DNA from: an uncultured Mucispirillum sp.
GTDB taxonomy: Bacteria; Chrysiogenota; Deferribacteres; Deferribacterales; Mucispirillaceae
Assembly: GCA_947177675.1 (NCBI GenBank)
Contig: CAMWVK010000041.1
Coordinates: forward strand, 1 to 8,413
Direction of reading: 5' to 3'
Length of the DNA: 8,413 bases
The number at the start of each line of letters is the position of its first letter. Positions within the stretch are counted from its first letter, which is position 1. Under the pieces are notes generated by a model, which was not told the origin of the DNA, made no database searches, and was given only the letters and a program-made list of their open reading frames with translations. This document shows, in pieces, positions 1 through 6,384 of the stretch. Both the position numbers and the translations under genes were made by a program.

Positions 1-68
1 CTTCATGTATGTTATTACAGGCAATGCAAATAATCTTAACTTTGTATAACTCAATAAATACAGCTACC

Positions 69-100
69 AAAAAAGCAGTTTATAAAGTTTGGATACTGCT
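69..100 (-). terminator. Weak rho-independent terminator after the DUF1848 gene
   Basis: Read on the minus strand, AGCAGT (100-95) and ACTGCT (79-74) form a 6-bp inverted repeat with a 15-nt loop. It is followed at once by a run of T (73-69). It begins 3 nt past the TAG stop of the DUF1848 gene, where a terminator for the three-gene operon would be expected. The stem is short and the loop long, so this is a weak call. Confidence 0.45.
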
Positions 101-103
101 ATA

Positions 104-1093
104 CTATTTTTCAAGATTCAGCATATCTTCAACACTGGGTTGTTTTGCTATTACTTTATCTACCTTTTTTAAACTTTTGGTATCTTTTTGATTTCTTTTA
201 GTAATTTTATCTTTTATCCTGTCTATATTACCGATTAAAAGGGGAGAATATTTATCATGCCGTTTAAAATTTTCAAATGCACTTTCTTTATCAATATTTG
301 CATAGCAGTATAAACACTTATGCAGGCAGGTATTATATTCGCCAATATCAATACATTTCACACAACCGCAGGCTGTTCGCTGATTATCTTTTGACACATC
401 TAATATAGAATTAGTTATTTTTCCTATAAGCTCATCATCAATACATTTGCCATGATTAATATTGTAGTTTTCCAAGTTTATTTCTTCTGCACAGCTTTCT
501 AATGTCAAATCATTATATTGTTTTGTAATATTTGAAAAATTTTCAGCTATAATATTCATCTCATCTACTGTTATTTCTTTGATATTATGCTCTTTTATAT
601 TTTTTGATATTTTTTTATAATCATCTAGGAAACTTATAACAACTTTTTTGGTATAGCTTGATAATATACTGCATAACCTTTCAAAAGATTTAATGTGAAA
701 ATCTATTGTATATTTATTGTTTAATATAATAGGGTCATATCGCAGAATAACTTTTTCTTTGCCTGTTTTTTCAGATAAAGTTTTAAATGTTTCTACTATT
801 TTTTCTTTCTTTTCTATGTTTTCTTCCATGTCCTTACCATAAGGTGTAATAGTGAACTGGAAATAATATTTATAGCCCATATTATCTATTTCAGATAAAT
901 ATTGATGAAGCGGTTTTGAATTTTTTGTCCAAAAAACTATTGCATCCACATTATCAGGTGTTAAGGGAACTTCTGATACTTGATAAGTATTGAAAGGGTT
1001 ACGAACATATACAAACCCAGCTTTCAATCTATTCATAAACCATTCAGCATAAAATGCTGGTATATCTGTTCTTCTAGAAACACTTAAAATCAT
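104..1093 (-). CDS. DUF1848 family protein, radical-SAM-like with C-terminal CX3CX2C cluster
   Basis: This 329-residue protein belongs to the DUF1848 family (Pfam PF08902), recognised from SRRTDIPAFY at its N-terminus, DAIVFWTKN (residues 50-58), a YYFQFTITPY strand (76-85), and the cysteine cluster at 242-263. That cluster reads CGC, then C247, then CLHKCLYCYAN with C256, C260 and C263 in CX3CX2C spacing. CX3CX2C with a following aromatic is the 4Fe-4S/SAM motif of radical SAM enzymes, but here it lies near the C-terminus instead of the N-terminus. SPLLIG (283-288), also family-typical, follows, then a lysine-rich tail of about 30 residues. The family's reaction is not established to my knowledge. 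The start was chosen at ATG 1093, because GGAG sits 7 nt upstream of it. The ATG at 1108 lies only 1-2 nt from that site and lacks its own. The gene is last in an operon, 18 bp after the methyltransferase-like gene. The family call is firm; the activity is inferred. Confidence 0.9.
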   Translation of the reverse strand: MILSVSRRTDIPAFYAEWFMNRLKAGFVYVRNPFNTYQVSEVPLTPDNVDAIVFWTKNSKPLHQYLSEIDNMGYKYYFQFTITPYGKDMEENIEKKEKIVETFKTLSEKTGKEKVILRYDPIILNNKYTIDFHIKSFERLCSILSSYTKKVVISFLDDYKKISKNIKEHNIKEITVDEMNIIAENFSNITKQYNDLTLESCAEEINLENYNINHGKCIDDELIGKITNSILDVSKDNQRTACGCVKCIDIGEYNTCLHKCLYCYANIDKESAFENFKRHDKYSPLLIGNIDRIKDKITKRNQKDTKSLKKVDKVIAKQPSVEDMLNLEK

Positions 1094-1100
1094 ATCATTA

Positions 1101-1104
1101 CTCC
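1101..1104 (-). promoter_or_regulatory. Shine-Dalgarno that decides the DUF1848 start
   Basis: GGAG on the minus strand lies 7 nt before the ATG at 1093-1091 and inside the longer reading that starts at 1108. It favours the shorter protein beginning MILSVSRRTD, which is also where DUF1848 homology normally begins. Confidence 0.65.
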
Positions 1105-1111
1105 ACATATA

Positions 1112-2119
1112 TTAATCATCTGCTTTTTCACTCCAACTGCATAATAGGTGGGGACATTTTTCATCATTATTCATATTCCTACATTCACTTATGCTGCATG
1201 TCGCATCAATACCCTGCACTAATGGTCTTAATTGAGAAAGTAAATCACCCTTTTTTAAGAATATTCTGAAATCAAAGAAAATTTTTGTGTTAGCTATTCG
1301 CATATAAGCACTAAAATGCTTTAACGGCAATTGAAATTTAGTAAAACAAATATCATTTCCACATTTTTTTATATTTTTAGCACAACAATACGGAAATAAC
1401 AAAACCAATCTATCATCATCACTATTGTTTCTAATATAATTTCTAATATTATTATTCAATGTTACAGGTATATATGTCTCTCCACTTCCATAAGTGTCTA
1501 TAGTGCAAACAACATCGTTAAGACATAAAATACCGTTTGGTATTAGTAGTGACTGCATAGTTTTTAACACTTTGTAATATATATTTTCATCATATTTAAG
1601 CATCTCACTTAAAAATTTAAATGAAAGAATTATATCAATATTACTAAACTGCATTATATAGTTACACAATAAATCGCTGCTTTCAAAAATTTCTAATCTA
1701 TAATCAATTGTTATATTATGCCTGCTTTTAGGTTTCCAAAAATTTTCAAATATATTTTTTTGTAAATTGATGGCAATACTGTTACCATCAATTGATATTA
1801 TTTCTATGTTTACAGGTTTTGTTATTATTTCTTCCAATACATGCAGTAACCCAAATAAATCTCCTCCTGTTCCTGAACCAAGACACAGTATTTTAATGCT
1901 ATTATTACTCAAATATCCATGCTTCATCAATGTATTAAGATTATATCTAAAAATATGATAAGATTCAATATATGACCGTATAAAGTATGTTCCTAAATAT
2001 CCTTTATTTTCTTTTTCATCATTATGCAGATTACTCACTGCATTCCATGTTCTTTTATGCCAATATGCTCCTAAATTTTTAATCATATAGTTATACAAGG
2101 AACGATTTAAATTTATCAT
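1112..2119 (-). CDS. Class I SAM-dependent methyltransferase-like protein with Cys-rich C-terminus
   Basis: This 335-residue protein has a Rossmann-type methyltransferase core. Motif I is ILCLGSGTGGDLFG at residues 77-90, an acidic residue ends the second strand (ISIDGN, D111), a motif-IV-like strand is IDIILSFKFLSEML (161-174), and LLIPNGILCLNDVV (191-204) follows. The N-terminal 70 residues are aromatic and basic. The C-terminal third is unusual, with two cysteine groups: C245/C246-X6-C253-X4-C258, and C308-X4-C313-X8-C322-X4-C327 at the very end, including CPH. Such spacing suggests zinc or an Fe-S cluster. It loosely recalls the Rsm22/METTL17 family of ribosome-associated methyltransferase-like proteins, but I cannot establish homology. 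Its ATG has GGTGA upstream at 5-nt spacing. It sits 11 bp after the lipoprotein gene and 18 bp before the DUF1848 gene, so the three are probably co-transcribed. Substrate unknown; catalytic activity is likely but unproven. Confidence 0.7.
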   Translation of the reverse strand: MINLNRSLYNYMIKNLGAYWHKRTWNAVSNLHNDEKENKGYLGTYFIRSYIESYHIFRYNLNTLMKHGYLSNNSIKILCLGSGTGGDLFGLLHVLEEIITKPVNIEIISIDGNSIAINLQKNIFENFWKPKSRHNITIDYRLEIFESSDLLCNYIMQFSNIDIILSFKFLSEMLKYDENIYYKVLKTMQSLLIPNGILCLNDVVCTIDTYGSGETYIPVTLNNNIRNYIRNNSDDDRLVLLFPYCCAKNIKKCGNDICFTKFQLPLKHFSAYMRIANTKIFFDFRIFLKKGDLLSQLRPLVQGIDATCSISECRNMNNDEKCPHLLCSWSEKADD

Positions 2120-2130
2120 AAAATCACCAA

Positions 2131-2736
2131 TTATTCACTTGTTTTTACTGTGATTGTATCAAGTTCTTTATATCTATTTTTATAGGGATTATTTAGAATT
2201 TGCTCTTTAACATAATTAAACAATATTTTATAATCTCTAATATATGGAGATAAGTTGTTTTCAATTTCTATTGAATAAACTCCATCTGAATAATCTTGAT
2301 AGGAATACCAACATTCTTTGTTTACATAATCATATTCAATTAAATGCATACCTAAATTTGTATCATCCCAATACCCACCAACACTAGTTCTATCTCCTTC
2401 AAGATGGCAATTATGTAATGCAATACACATTATCTTATTACTCTCATTATCTGGTCTTCCAAGTATATCTGCAAATACTGCTTCCAAATAAGAGCTATCA
2501 ATGTTAGGTAAAAATCTCCACTCACTTGTATTATCTGCTTTATCCATACGCGATATAGAGTTAACAATAATACTGTAAGTTATATTTTCTGGCAGCATTC
2601 CTGTGTTATTATCTGTGTTATTACCTGTGTTATCATCTTTTCCATAAACAATATTTGGTTCCCCTTTTTCATCAGCACAGCCAGCAAATATTGCCATTAA
2701 AGACAATACAAAAATGAGTAATAAATTTTTTTTCAT
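2131..2736 (-). CDS. Putative lipoprotein of unknown function
   Basis: This 201-residue protein has a lipoprotein signal peptide: basic MKKN, a hydrophobic stretch (residues 5-18) and lipobox FAGC, giving lipidated C20. The next residue is Ala, not Asp, so in a diderm it would be expected in the outer membrane. A flexible Asn/Thr/Gly linker (34-47, NTGN/NTDN/NTG) is encoded by three 12-bp repeats and leads to a soluble domain of about 150 residues. That domain is rich in Asp, Asn and Tyr, with cysteines at 104, 110 and 132. I do not recognise the family. A good ribosome site (GGGAGAG) lies about 5 nt before the ATG. It is the first gene of the operon with the methyltransferase-like and DUF1848 genes, so it may be functionally tied to them, but nothing in its sequence says how. 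Confidence 0.75.
   Translation of the reverse strand: MKKNLLLIFVLSLMAIFAGCADEKGEPNIVYGKDDNTGNNTDNNTGMLPENITYSIIVNSISRMDKADNTSEWRFLPNIDSSYLEAVFADILGRPDNESNKIMCIALHNCHLEGDRTSVGGYWDDTNLGMHLIEYDYVNKECWYSYQDYSDGVYSIEIENNLSPYIRDYKILFNYVKEQILNNPYKNRYKELDTITVKTSE
2600..2635. repeat. Three tandem 12-bp repeats within the lipoprotein gene
   Basis: Three consecutive 12-bp units run on the plus strand: CCTGTGTTATTA (2600-2611), TCTGTGTTATTA (2612-2623) and CCTGTGTTATCA (2624-2635). They differ by one or two bases. On the minus strand they encode the tetrapeptide pattern NTGN/NTDN just after the lipidation site. Because 12 is a multiple of 3, gain or loss of a unit changes linker length without shifting the frame. 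Confidence 0.85.
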
Positions 2737-2989
2737 TATTTCTCTCCCAATTAAAATTTTTGCCCTTAAACCGGGGGGTGGATGTTGTGACGAGAAATCT
2801 TTAAAAAAGTTAAATTTTTTGTTATGTATAATTTTTTATAGTGTTCCAAAAAGCTTATAATTTTAATTGCAGCTTAAAATAAAGATTCTTCGTTTTAGCT
2901 CATAATAGACAATAATAATATAATTATTAAATTTACTGATAATATAAAGCAGCTATTTACTTTTACAAATTTTCTTTTATACTAATAAT
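2737..2989. other. Divergent intergenic region between lipoprotein operon and membrane-protein gene
   Basis: This 253-bp AT-rich spacer should carry promoters for both directions. The rightward one (2956-2983) is listed separately. For the leftward operon I see no convincing promoter. The best pairing is TTGGAA (minus strand, 2849-2844) with CATAAC 17 bp further on, which is weak. A G6 run (2773-2778) stands out in otherwise AT-rich DNA, about 40 nt upstream of the lipoprotein start codon. I see no RNA gene or riboswitch. Confidence 0.5.
2956..2983 (+). promoter_or_regulatory. Candidate sigma-70 promoter for the small membrane protein
   Basis: TTTACT (2956-2961) and TATACT (2978-2983) are spaced by 16 bp and resemble -35 and -10 boxes. 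The expected transcription start, about 7 nt beyond the -10 box, coincides with the A of the ATG at 2990. There is no Shine-Dalgarno-like purine run before that ATG, so the transcript may be leaderless. Confidence 0.45.
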
Positions 2990-3466
2990 ATGAAGCATAA
3001 ATTTAATTTAAAAAATACAGCTGTTACTATAATTGCAGTGTTCACAATATTTTTTTTAGCAGAGTATATATTCCGCAGAGATTATACTATACTTTTTGTC
3101 GCAGTCTGCTTTTTCTCATGTTTAGTGCTTATATGCTTATTTATATATTTACTGCTCTTATTTGATAACAGATACAGGCTCACTTATGCCGATGCAGATG
3201 AATTAAGCGATGATACAAAAGCAAAAATTATTAAAGAAAATATTAAAGAAACAAAAGAAACTCAAAAAAACAACCATTTAAAAGAAATGATATATATAAT
3301 AATTTACAGACAGATATATGTTTTAGGCTTTTTTGAACTGCTGCTGATTATACATTTCCTGCTTACAGATATTGAAAATATTAATAAACTGCTTATTAAT
3401 ACTTTTCCTGCTTTATTTGCATTAATTATTACAGTAACCGATATTATTAAAAAAATTAGAAAATAA
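2990..3466 (+). CDS. Small four-helix membrane protein of unknown function
   Basis: This 158-residue protein has four likely transmembrane helices at about residues 9-28, 33-58, 108-127 and 133-153. A charged, Lys/Glu-rich central segment (about 61-105, with KENIKETKETQKN) probably faces the cytoplasm and may be helical. The protein ends in a basic tail (KKIRK). I recognise no family motif. It is the only plus-strand gene supported here and stands alone: it is divergent from the lipoprotein operon and convergent with the exporter gene, whose stop codon lies 8 bp past its own. No ribosome binding site precedes the ATG, and no other ATG is nearby in frame near the N-terminus. Membrane location is well supported; function is unknown. 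Confidence 0.7.
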   Translation: MKHKFNLKNTAVTIIAVFTIFFLAEYIFRRDYTILFVAVCFFSCLVLICLFIYLLLLFDNRYRLTYADADELSDDTKAKIIKENIKETKETQKNNHLKEMIYIIIYRQIYVLGFFELLLIIHFLLTDIENINKLLINTFPALFALIITVTDIIKKIRK

Positions 3467-3474
3467 AATTATTA

Positions 3475-4239
3475 CTATTTCATATCATAAGAATGTTCTT
3501 CATGGGAATGGGTTTCATTATGGTTATAGTCAGTTTCTGACTCATGATTATGCATACTTTCCATAAACCTGTCATCTACTCCAAACATATCAAAAAAATT
3601 AATATGATTATGCTCATGGTTTGGGTTATCAAAATTATGTATAAACTGGGATGCTATATATATACAGAGAGCAGCAATTAAAATATTAATAACTTTCCAT
3701 GTTTTTGGATGGTTTAAAGGTTTTGCAAGTGTTGCACCAATAGTGCCTAAAAATGAATACCATATAAATGCTGCACATATTACACCTAAACCAAATATCC
3801 AGTGATGTGGATAAAAGTTTGCTGCCAAAGAGCCCATTATGGTTGTATCTATAATAACATGCGGATTGAGTAATGCAAAGGCAAGCCCTGAAAACAGTAC
3901 TTCTTTTTTAGAAACAAGCCCTTTTTCTTCGGTATCTATAACTATATAATCATTTTTCTTTACTGCTGCATATAATGACTTTACTGCATAAAAAAGCAGA
4001 AACACAATACCTGTGCCTGTAATTATTTCATATAAATGTGGTATTGAGCGGACTAATGCTCCCATACCTGCAATACCTATTGTTACAAGAAGTGTTTCAC
4101 TAAAAAAACATGTAAGAACAGCAACTATAACATATTCCCTGCGGATACCCTGCTTTAATATAAAAGCACTTTGCAGACCCACAGTCATTACTAAACCAAG
4201 CTCCAGTAAAAAACCCTGTATAAAATCAGTTAATATCAT
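3475..4239 (-). CDS. LysE/ArgO-type amino-acid exporter with His-rich C-terminal tail
   Basis: This 254-residue integral membrane protein fits the LysE/ArgO exporter family. It has an N-terminal GLVMTVGLQSAFILKQGIRR block (residues 15-34, family form G-QNAF-RQG-RR), then FFSETLLVTIGIAGMGAL (45-62), and LNPHVIIDT (124-132), matching the family's LNPH-x2-LDT signature. About six hydrophobic segments span 5-200. The usual Asp in the SD-x-LL motif is Glu here (E48). Family members run to about 200-210 residues. This one continues for about 50 more with ten histidines (201, 208, 210, 212, 230, 232, 240, 244, 246, 249) among Asp, Glu and Asn, an apparent metal-binding tail. Family knowledge points to export of a basic or other amino acid; the tail raises the alternative of metal-responsive or metal-linked export. 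It starts 6 bp after the ABC gene stop, with AGG at 5-nt spacing, so translational coupling is likely. Confidence 0.85.
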   Translation of the reverse strand: MILTDFIQGFLLELGLVMTVGLQSAFILKQGIRREYVIVAVLTCFFSETLLVTIGIAGMGALVRSIPHLYEIITGTGIVFLLFYAVKSLYAAVKKNDYIVIDTEEKGLVSKKEVLFSGLAFALLNPHVIIDTTIMGSLAANFYPHHWIFGLGVICAAFIWYSFLGTIGATLAKPLNHPKTWKVINILIAALCIYIASQFIHNFDNPNHEHNHINFFDMFGVDDRFMESMHNHESETDYNHNETHSHEEHSYDMK

Positions 4240-4245
4240 ATTTAC

Positions 4246-6306
4246 CTATCTTGTAAGCAGCAGTTTTTCGTCAGTTAATTCATCTTTTCTAATAGCTTTA
4301 AATTTTTCCATAATAGCATCAACAGTTAACTCTTCTTTCTCTTTGCCAGAAATATCCATAATTATTTCGCCATTATCCATCATTAAAAGCCTGTTGCCGT
4401 ATTTTATAGCATGCTGCATATTGTGAGTAATCATCATCATTGTAAGACCATATTCTTCTCTTAACTGTAAAGTAAGTTCCATTACTCTGTTAGAGTTATC
4501 TGGGTCAAGAGCTGCAGTATGTTCATCTAAAAGCACAAGTTCTGGATGGCTCATAGCTGTCATAAGCAGAGTAAGAGCTTGTCTTTGACCGCCAGAAAAA
4601 AGTCCCACATTATCTCCCAGCCTTTTTTCAAGCCCCATATTAAGACGGGCAGCATGCATGGCAAACTCTTTTCTCACTTTTTTATTAAGGCTTATTATTG
4701 GAAGTTTAAAGCCTTTTTTACGACACAATATCATATTATCTTCTAATGCCATATCACCGCTTGTTCCAAGCAGTGGGTTTTGAAATATTCTGCCAATAAA
4801 GGCTGCTTTTAAGTATTCAGGCATTTTAGTAATATTTTTCATTTTATATATAATATTACCAGATGATGCTTTATATGTCCCTGCAATTACATTAAAAAGT
4901 GTAGATTTACCTGCACCATTTGAGCCTATTATTGTAATAAAATCACCTTTATTTACTGTTAATGATAAGTTTTTTAAAACATGCTTCTCATCTGGTGTGC
5001 CTTCAAAAAAACTTTTTGAAACATTTTGCAGCAATAAAACATTATCACCTTTATAATCTTTACCAGTATTTGCACCAGCTACTGCTTTACTGCGTTTATT
5101 TATGCCAAAAGATACTTTTTTAAATGCCATATTAAGTCTGCTTTCTGCACCAAATTTACTCATTAAGAATATTTTAATATGTATAAATACTGCAAATAAT
5201 ACTGTAAGAATAAAAATCAGCATCCATACTGAATTTTCGCTGTTTTGGCAGTATTTAAAAAACAGAAACACAGGATATATGAACAGTATTAAATATAATG
5301 ATAAAAACCAAAATGGATATGTTTTATTAATAAAACCGTCAATAACAAAAGCTATGCTGTCAATAACAGGGCTTGACTTCTTATCTGCAGTTTTTTTACT
5401 GCCGCCTTTCTTGTTCTGTAGTTTACTTGCAACAATAATTAATATTATTAATATACCTGATATAAGTTTTAAGTCATTAGGTCCAAGACCTATATCATAG
5501 CCATATTTTAAACCAAAATAAATAATTGCTTTATAGATAATAGAGCCAATTATTACTCCAAAAGTTATAAGCCATATTTTATTAGAACGGATTAAAAATT
5601 CGCCAATCATAACAGCTGCAAGACCAACGATAATTATACCCTGCCCGCTTTGCACTGATGCACTGCCTGTAAACTGAGCATACATTGCACCGCTTAATGC
5701 TACAAGACCGTTAGATATACCAACCCCTAATACTTTTAATACATCAGGGTTCATACCTTGAGATAATATCATCTGCTCATTAGAGCCTAATGCACCAAGA
5801 GAGATGCCCAAATCTGTTCTGAAAAATATATCTACAAGGATTTTTATGTAAATAATTAAAAGCAGGAAAAATATAAGTATGCTTATACTTGAACTTATTT
5901 CTATACCTAAACTGCCAAAAAAGCCAGTAATTGCATTATCTGCATTTGTAACAGCTGTATCATATTTGTTATTAGGAAGTGGAACAAAGCTGCTGCCACT
6001 TGTGATGCGTGTATTTATAGAATAAAGCATAGTCATTGTGATAATACCAGCTAAAAGATTTGGTATTTTTAATAAAGTATGCAGCAGAGCAGTAAAAATA
6101 CCTGCTGTAATACCAGCAATAATTGCAGCAGCTAAGCCTAAGTATAAATCTGCACCATTAACAATAAACATAGCTGCAACACATGCACCTGTTGCAAATG
6201 AGCCATCTACAGTCATATCTGGAAAATCAAGAATTCTAAAAGTCATAAAAACTCCTAGAACCATCATTGCATAAATCAAACCTTCAATAAAAACTGCATT
6301 TATCAT
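4246..6306 (-). CDS. Fused ABC transporter permease-ATPase (COG4120 + COG1101 type)
   Basis: This 686-residue fusion joins two subunits that are normally separate. Residues 1-295 are a BPD_transp_2 permease of the COG4120 type, with the characteristic TVDGSF-TGA segment (32-41) and many hydrophobic helices. A basic linker (296-312) leads to a hairpin of two extra helices (about 332-351 and 360-382), returning the chain to the cytoplasm. Residues 421-686 are the ATPase: Walker A GSNGAGKST (461-469), Q-loop Q509, signature FSGGQ (570-574, usually LSGGQ), Walker B VLLDE with E595, D-loop and switch H628. All catalytic residues are present. The related TrpXYZ-type systems import aromatic amino acids or other small molecules and need a PF04392 binding lipoprotein, which is absent from this window. 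AAGGGA lies 6 nt before the ATG. It has its own promoter and precedes the exporter gene by 6 bp. The family call is strong; the substrate is unknown. Confidence 0.9.
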   Translation of the reverse strand: MINAVFIEGLIYAMMVLGVFMTFRILDFPDMTVDGSFATGACVAAMFIVNGADLYLGLAAAIIAGITAGIFTALLHTLLKIPNLLAGIITMTMLYSINTRITSGSSFVPLPNNKYDTAVTNADNAITGFFGSLGIEISSSISILIFFLLLIIYIKILVDIFFRTDLGISLGALGSNEQMILSQGMNPDVLKVLGVGISNGLVALSGAMYAQFTGSASVQSGQGIIIVGLAAVMIGEFLIRSNKIWLITFGVIIGSIIYKAIIYFGLKYGYDIGLGPNDLKLISGILIILIIVASKLQNKKGGSKKTADKKSSPVIDSIAFVIDGFINKTYPFWFLSLYLILFIYPVFLFFKYCQNSENSVWMLIFILTVLFAVFIHIKIFLMSKFGAESRLNMAFKKVSFGINKRSKAVAGANTGKDYKGDNVLLLQNVSKSFFEGTPDEKHVLKNLSLTVNKGDFITIIGSNGAGKSTLFNVIAGTYKASSGNIIYKMKNITKMPEYLKAAFIGRIFQNPLLGTSGDMALEDNMILCRKKGFKLPIISLNKKVRKEFAMHAARLNMGLEKRLGDNVGLFSGGQRQALTLLMTAMSHPELVLLDEHTAALDPDNSNRVMELTLQLREEYGLTMMMITHNMQHAIKYGNRLLMMDNGEIIMDISGKEKEELTVDAIMEKFKAIRKDELTDEKLLLTR

Positions 6307-6334
6307 TTTTCTTCCCTTATGTAAAAAACTGCAT

Positions 6335-6366
6335 TTGATAATATTATTTTTTTATTTGTTTATCAA
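6335..6366. repeat. Inverted repeat TTGATAA/TTATCAA spanning the ABC promoter
   Basis: Arms 6335-6341 (TTGATAA) and 6360-6366 (TTATCAA) are perfect 7-bp complements separated by 18 bp. They overlap the -10 and -35 boxes of the promoter listed at 6338-6366. This could be an operator, or a weak stem-loop ending the symporter transcript. As a terminator it is poor, because the T-run comes about 5 nt after the stem. Confidence 0.5.
6338..6366 (-). promoter_or_regulatory. Sigma-70 promoter for the ABC transporter gene
   Basis: On the minus strand, TTGATA (6366-6361) and TATTAT (6343-6338) are spaced by exactly 17 bp. Each differs from the consensus TTGACA/TATAAT at one base. It lies in the 78-bp gap between the symporter stop and the ABC start, and would give a 5' leader of about 25 nt containing the AAGGGA ribosome site. 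Confidence 0.65.
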
Positions 6367-6384
6367 GTATATTTTTTTAATTTA

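Noticed and set aside
9..191. 60-residue plus-strand open stretch overlapping the DUF1848 3' end
   Set aside because: It runs antisense over a well-supported gene and its terminator, has no ribosome site, and gives a low-complexity hydrophobic product.
2600..2635. CRISPR-like repeat
   Set aside because: Units are 12 bp, directly abutting without spacers, and lie in frame inside a coding sequence.
3440..3480. Bidirectional terminator between the convergent genes at 3466 and 3475
   Set aside because: Only 8 bp separate the stops and I find no stable inverted repeat around them.
4013..4426. 137-residue plus-strand open stretch antisense to the exporter and ABC genes
   Set aside because: It overlaps the coding of two strong family matches on the other strand; its Ser/Ile-rich product is what AT-rich antisense reading gives.
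5102..5500. 132-residue plus-strand open stretch antisense to the ABC permease/linker
   Set aside because: Shadow of hydrophobic coding on the minus strand, with no independent support.
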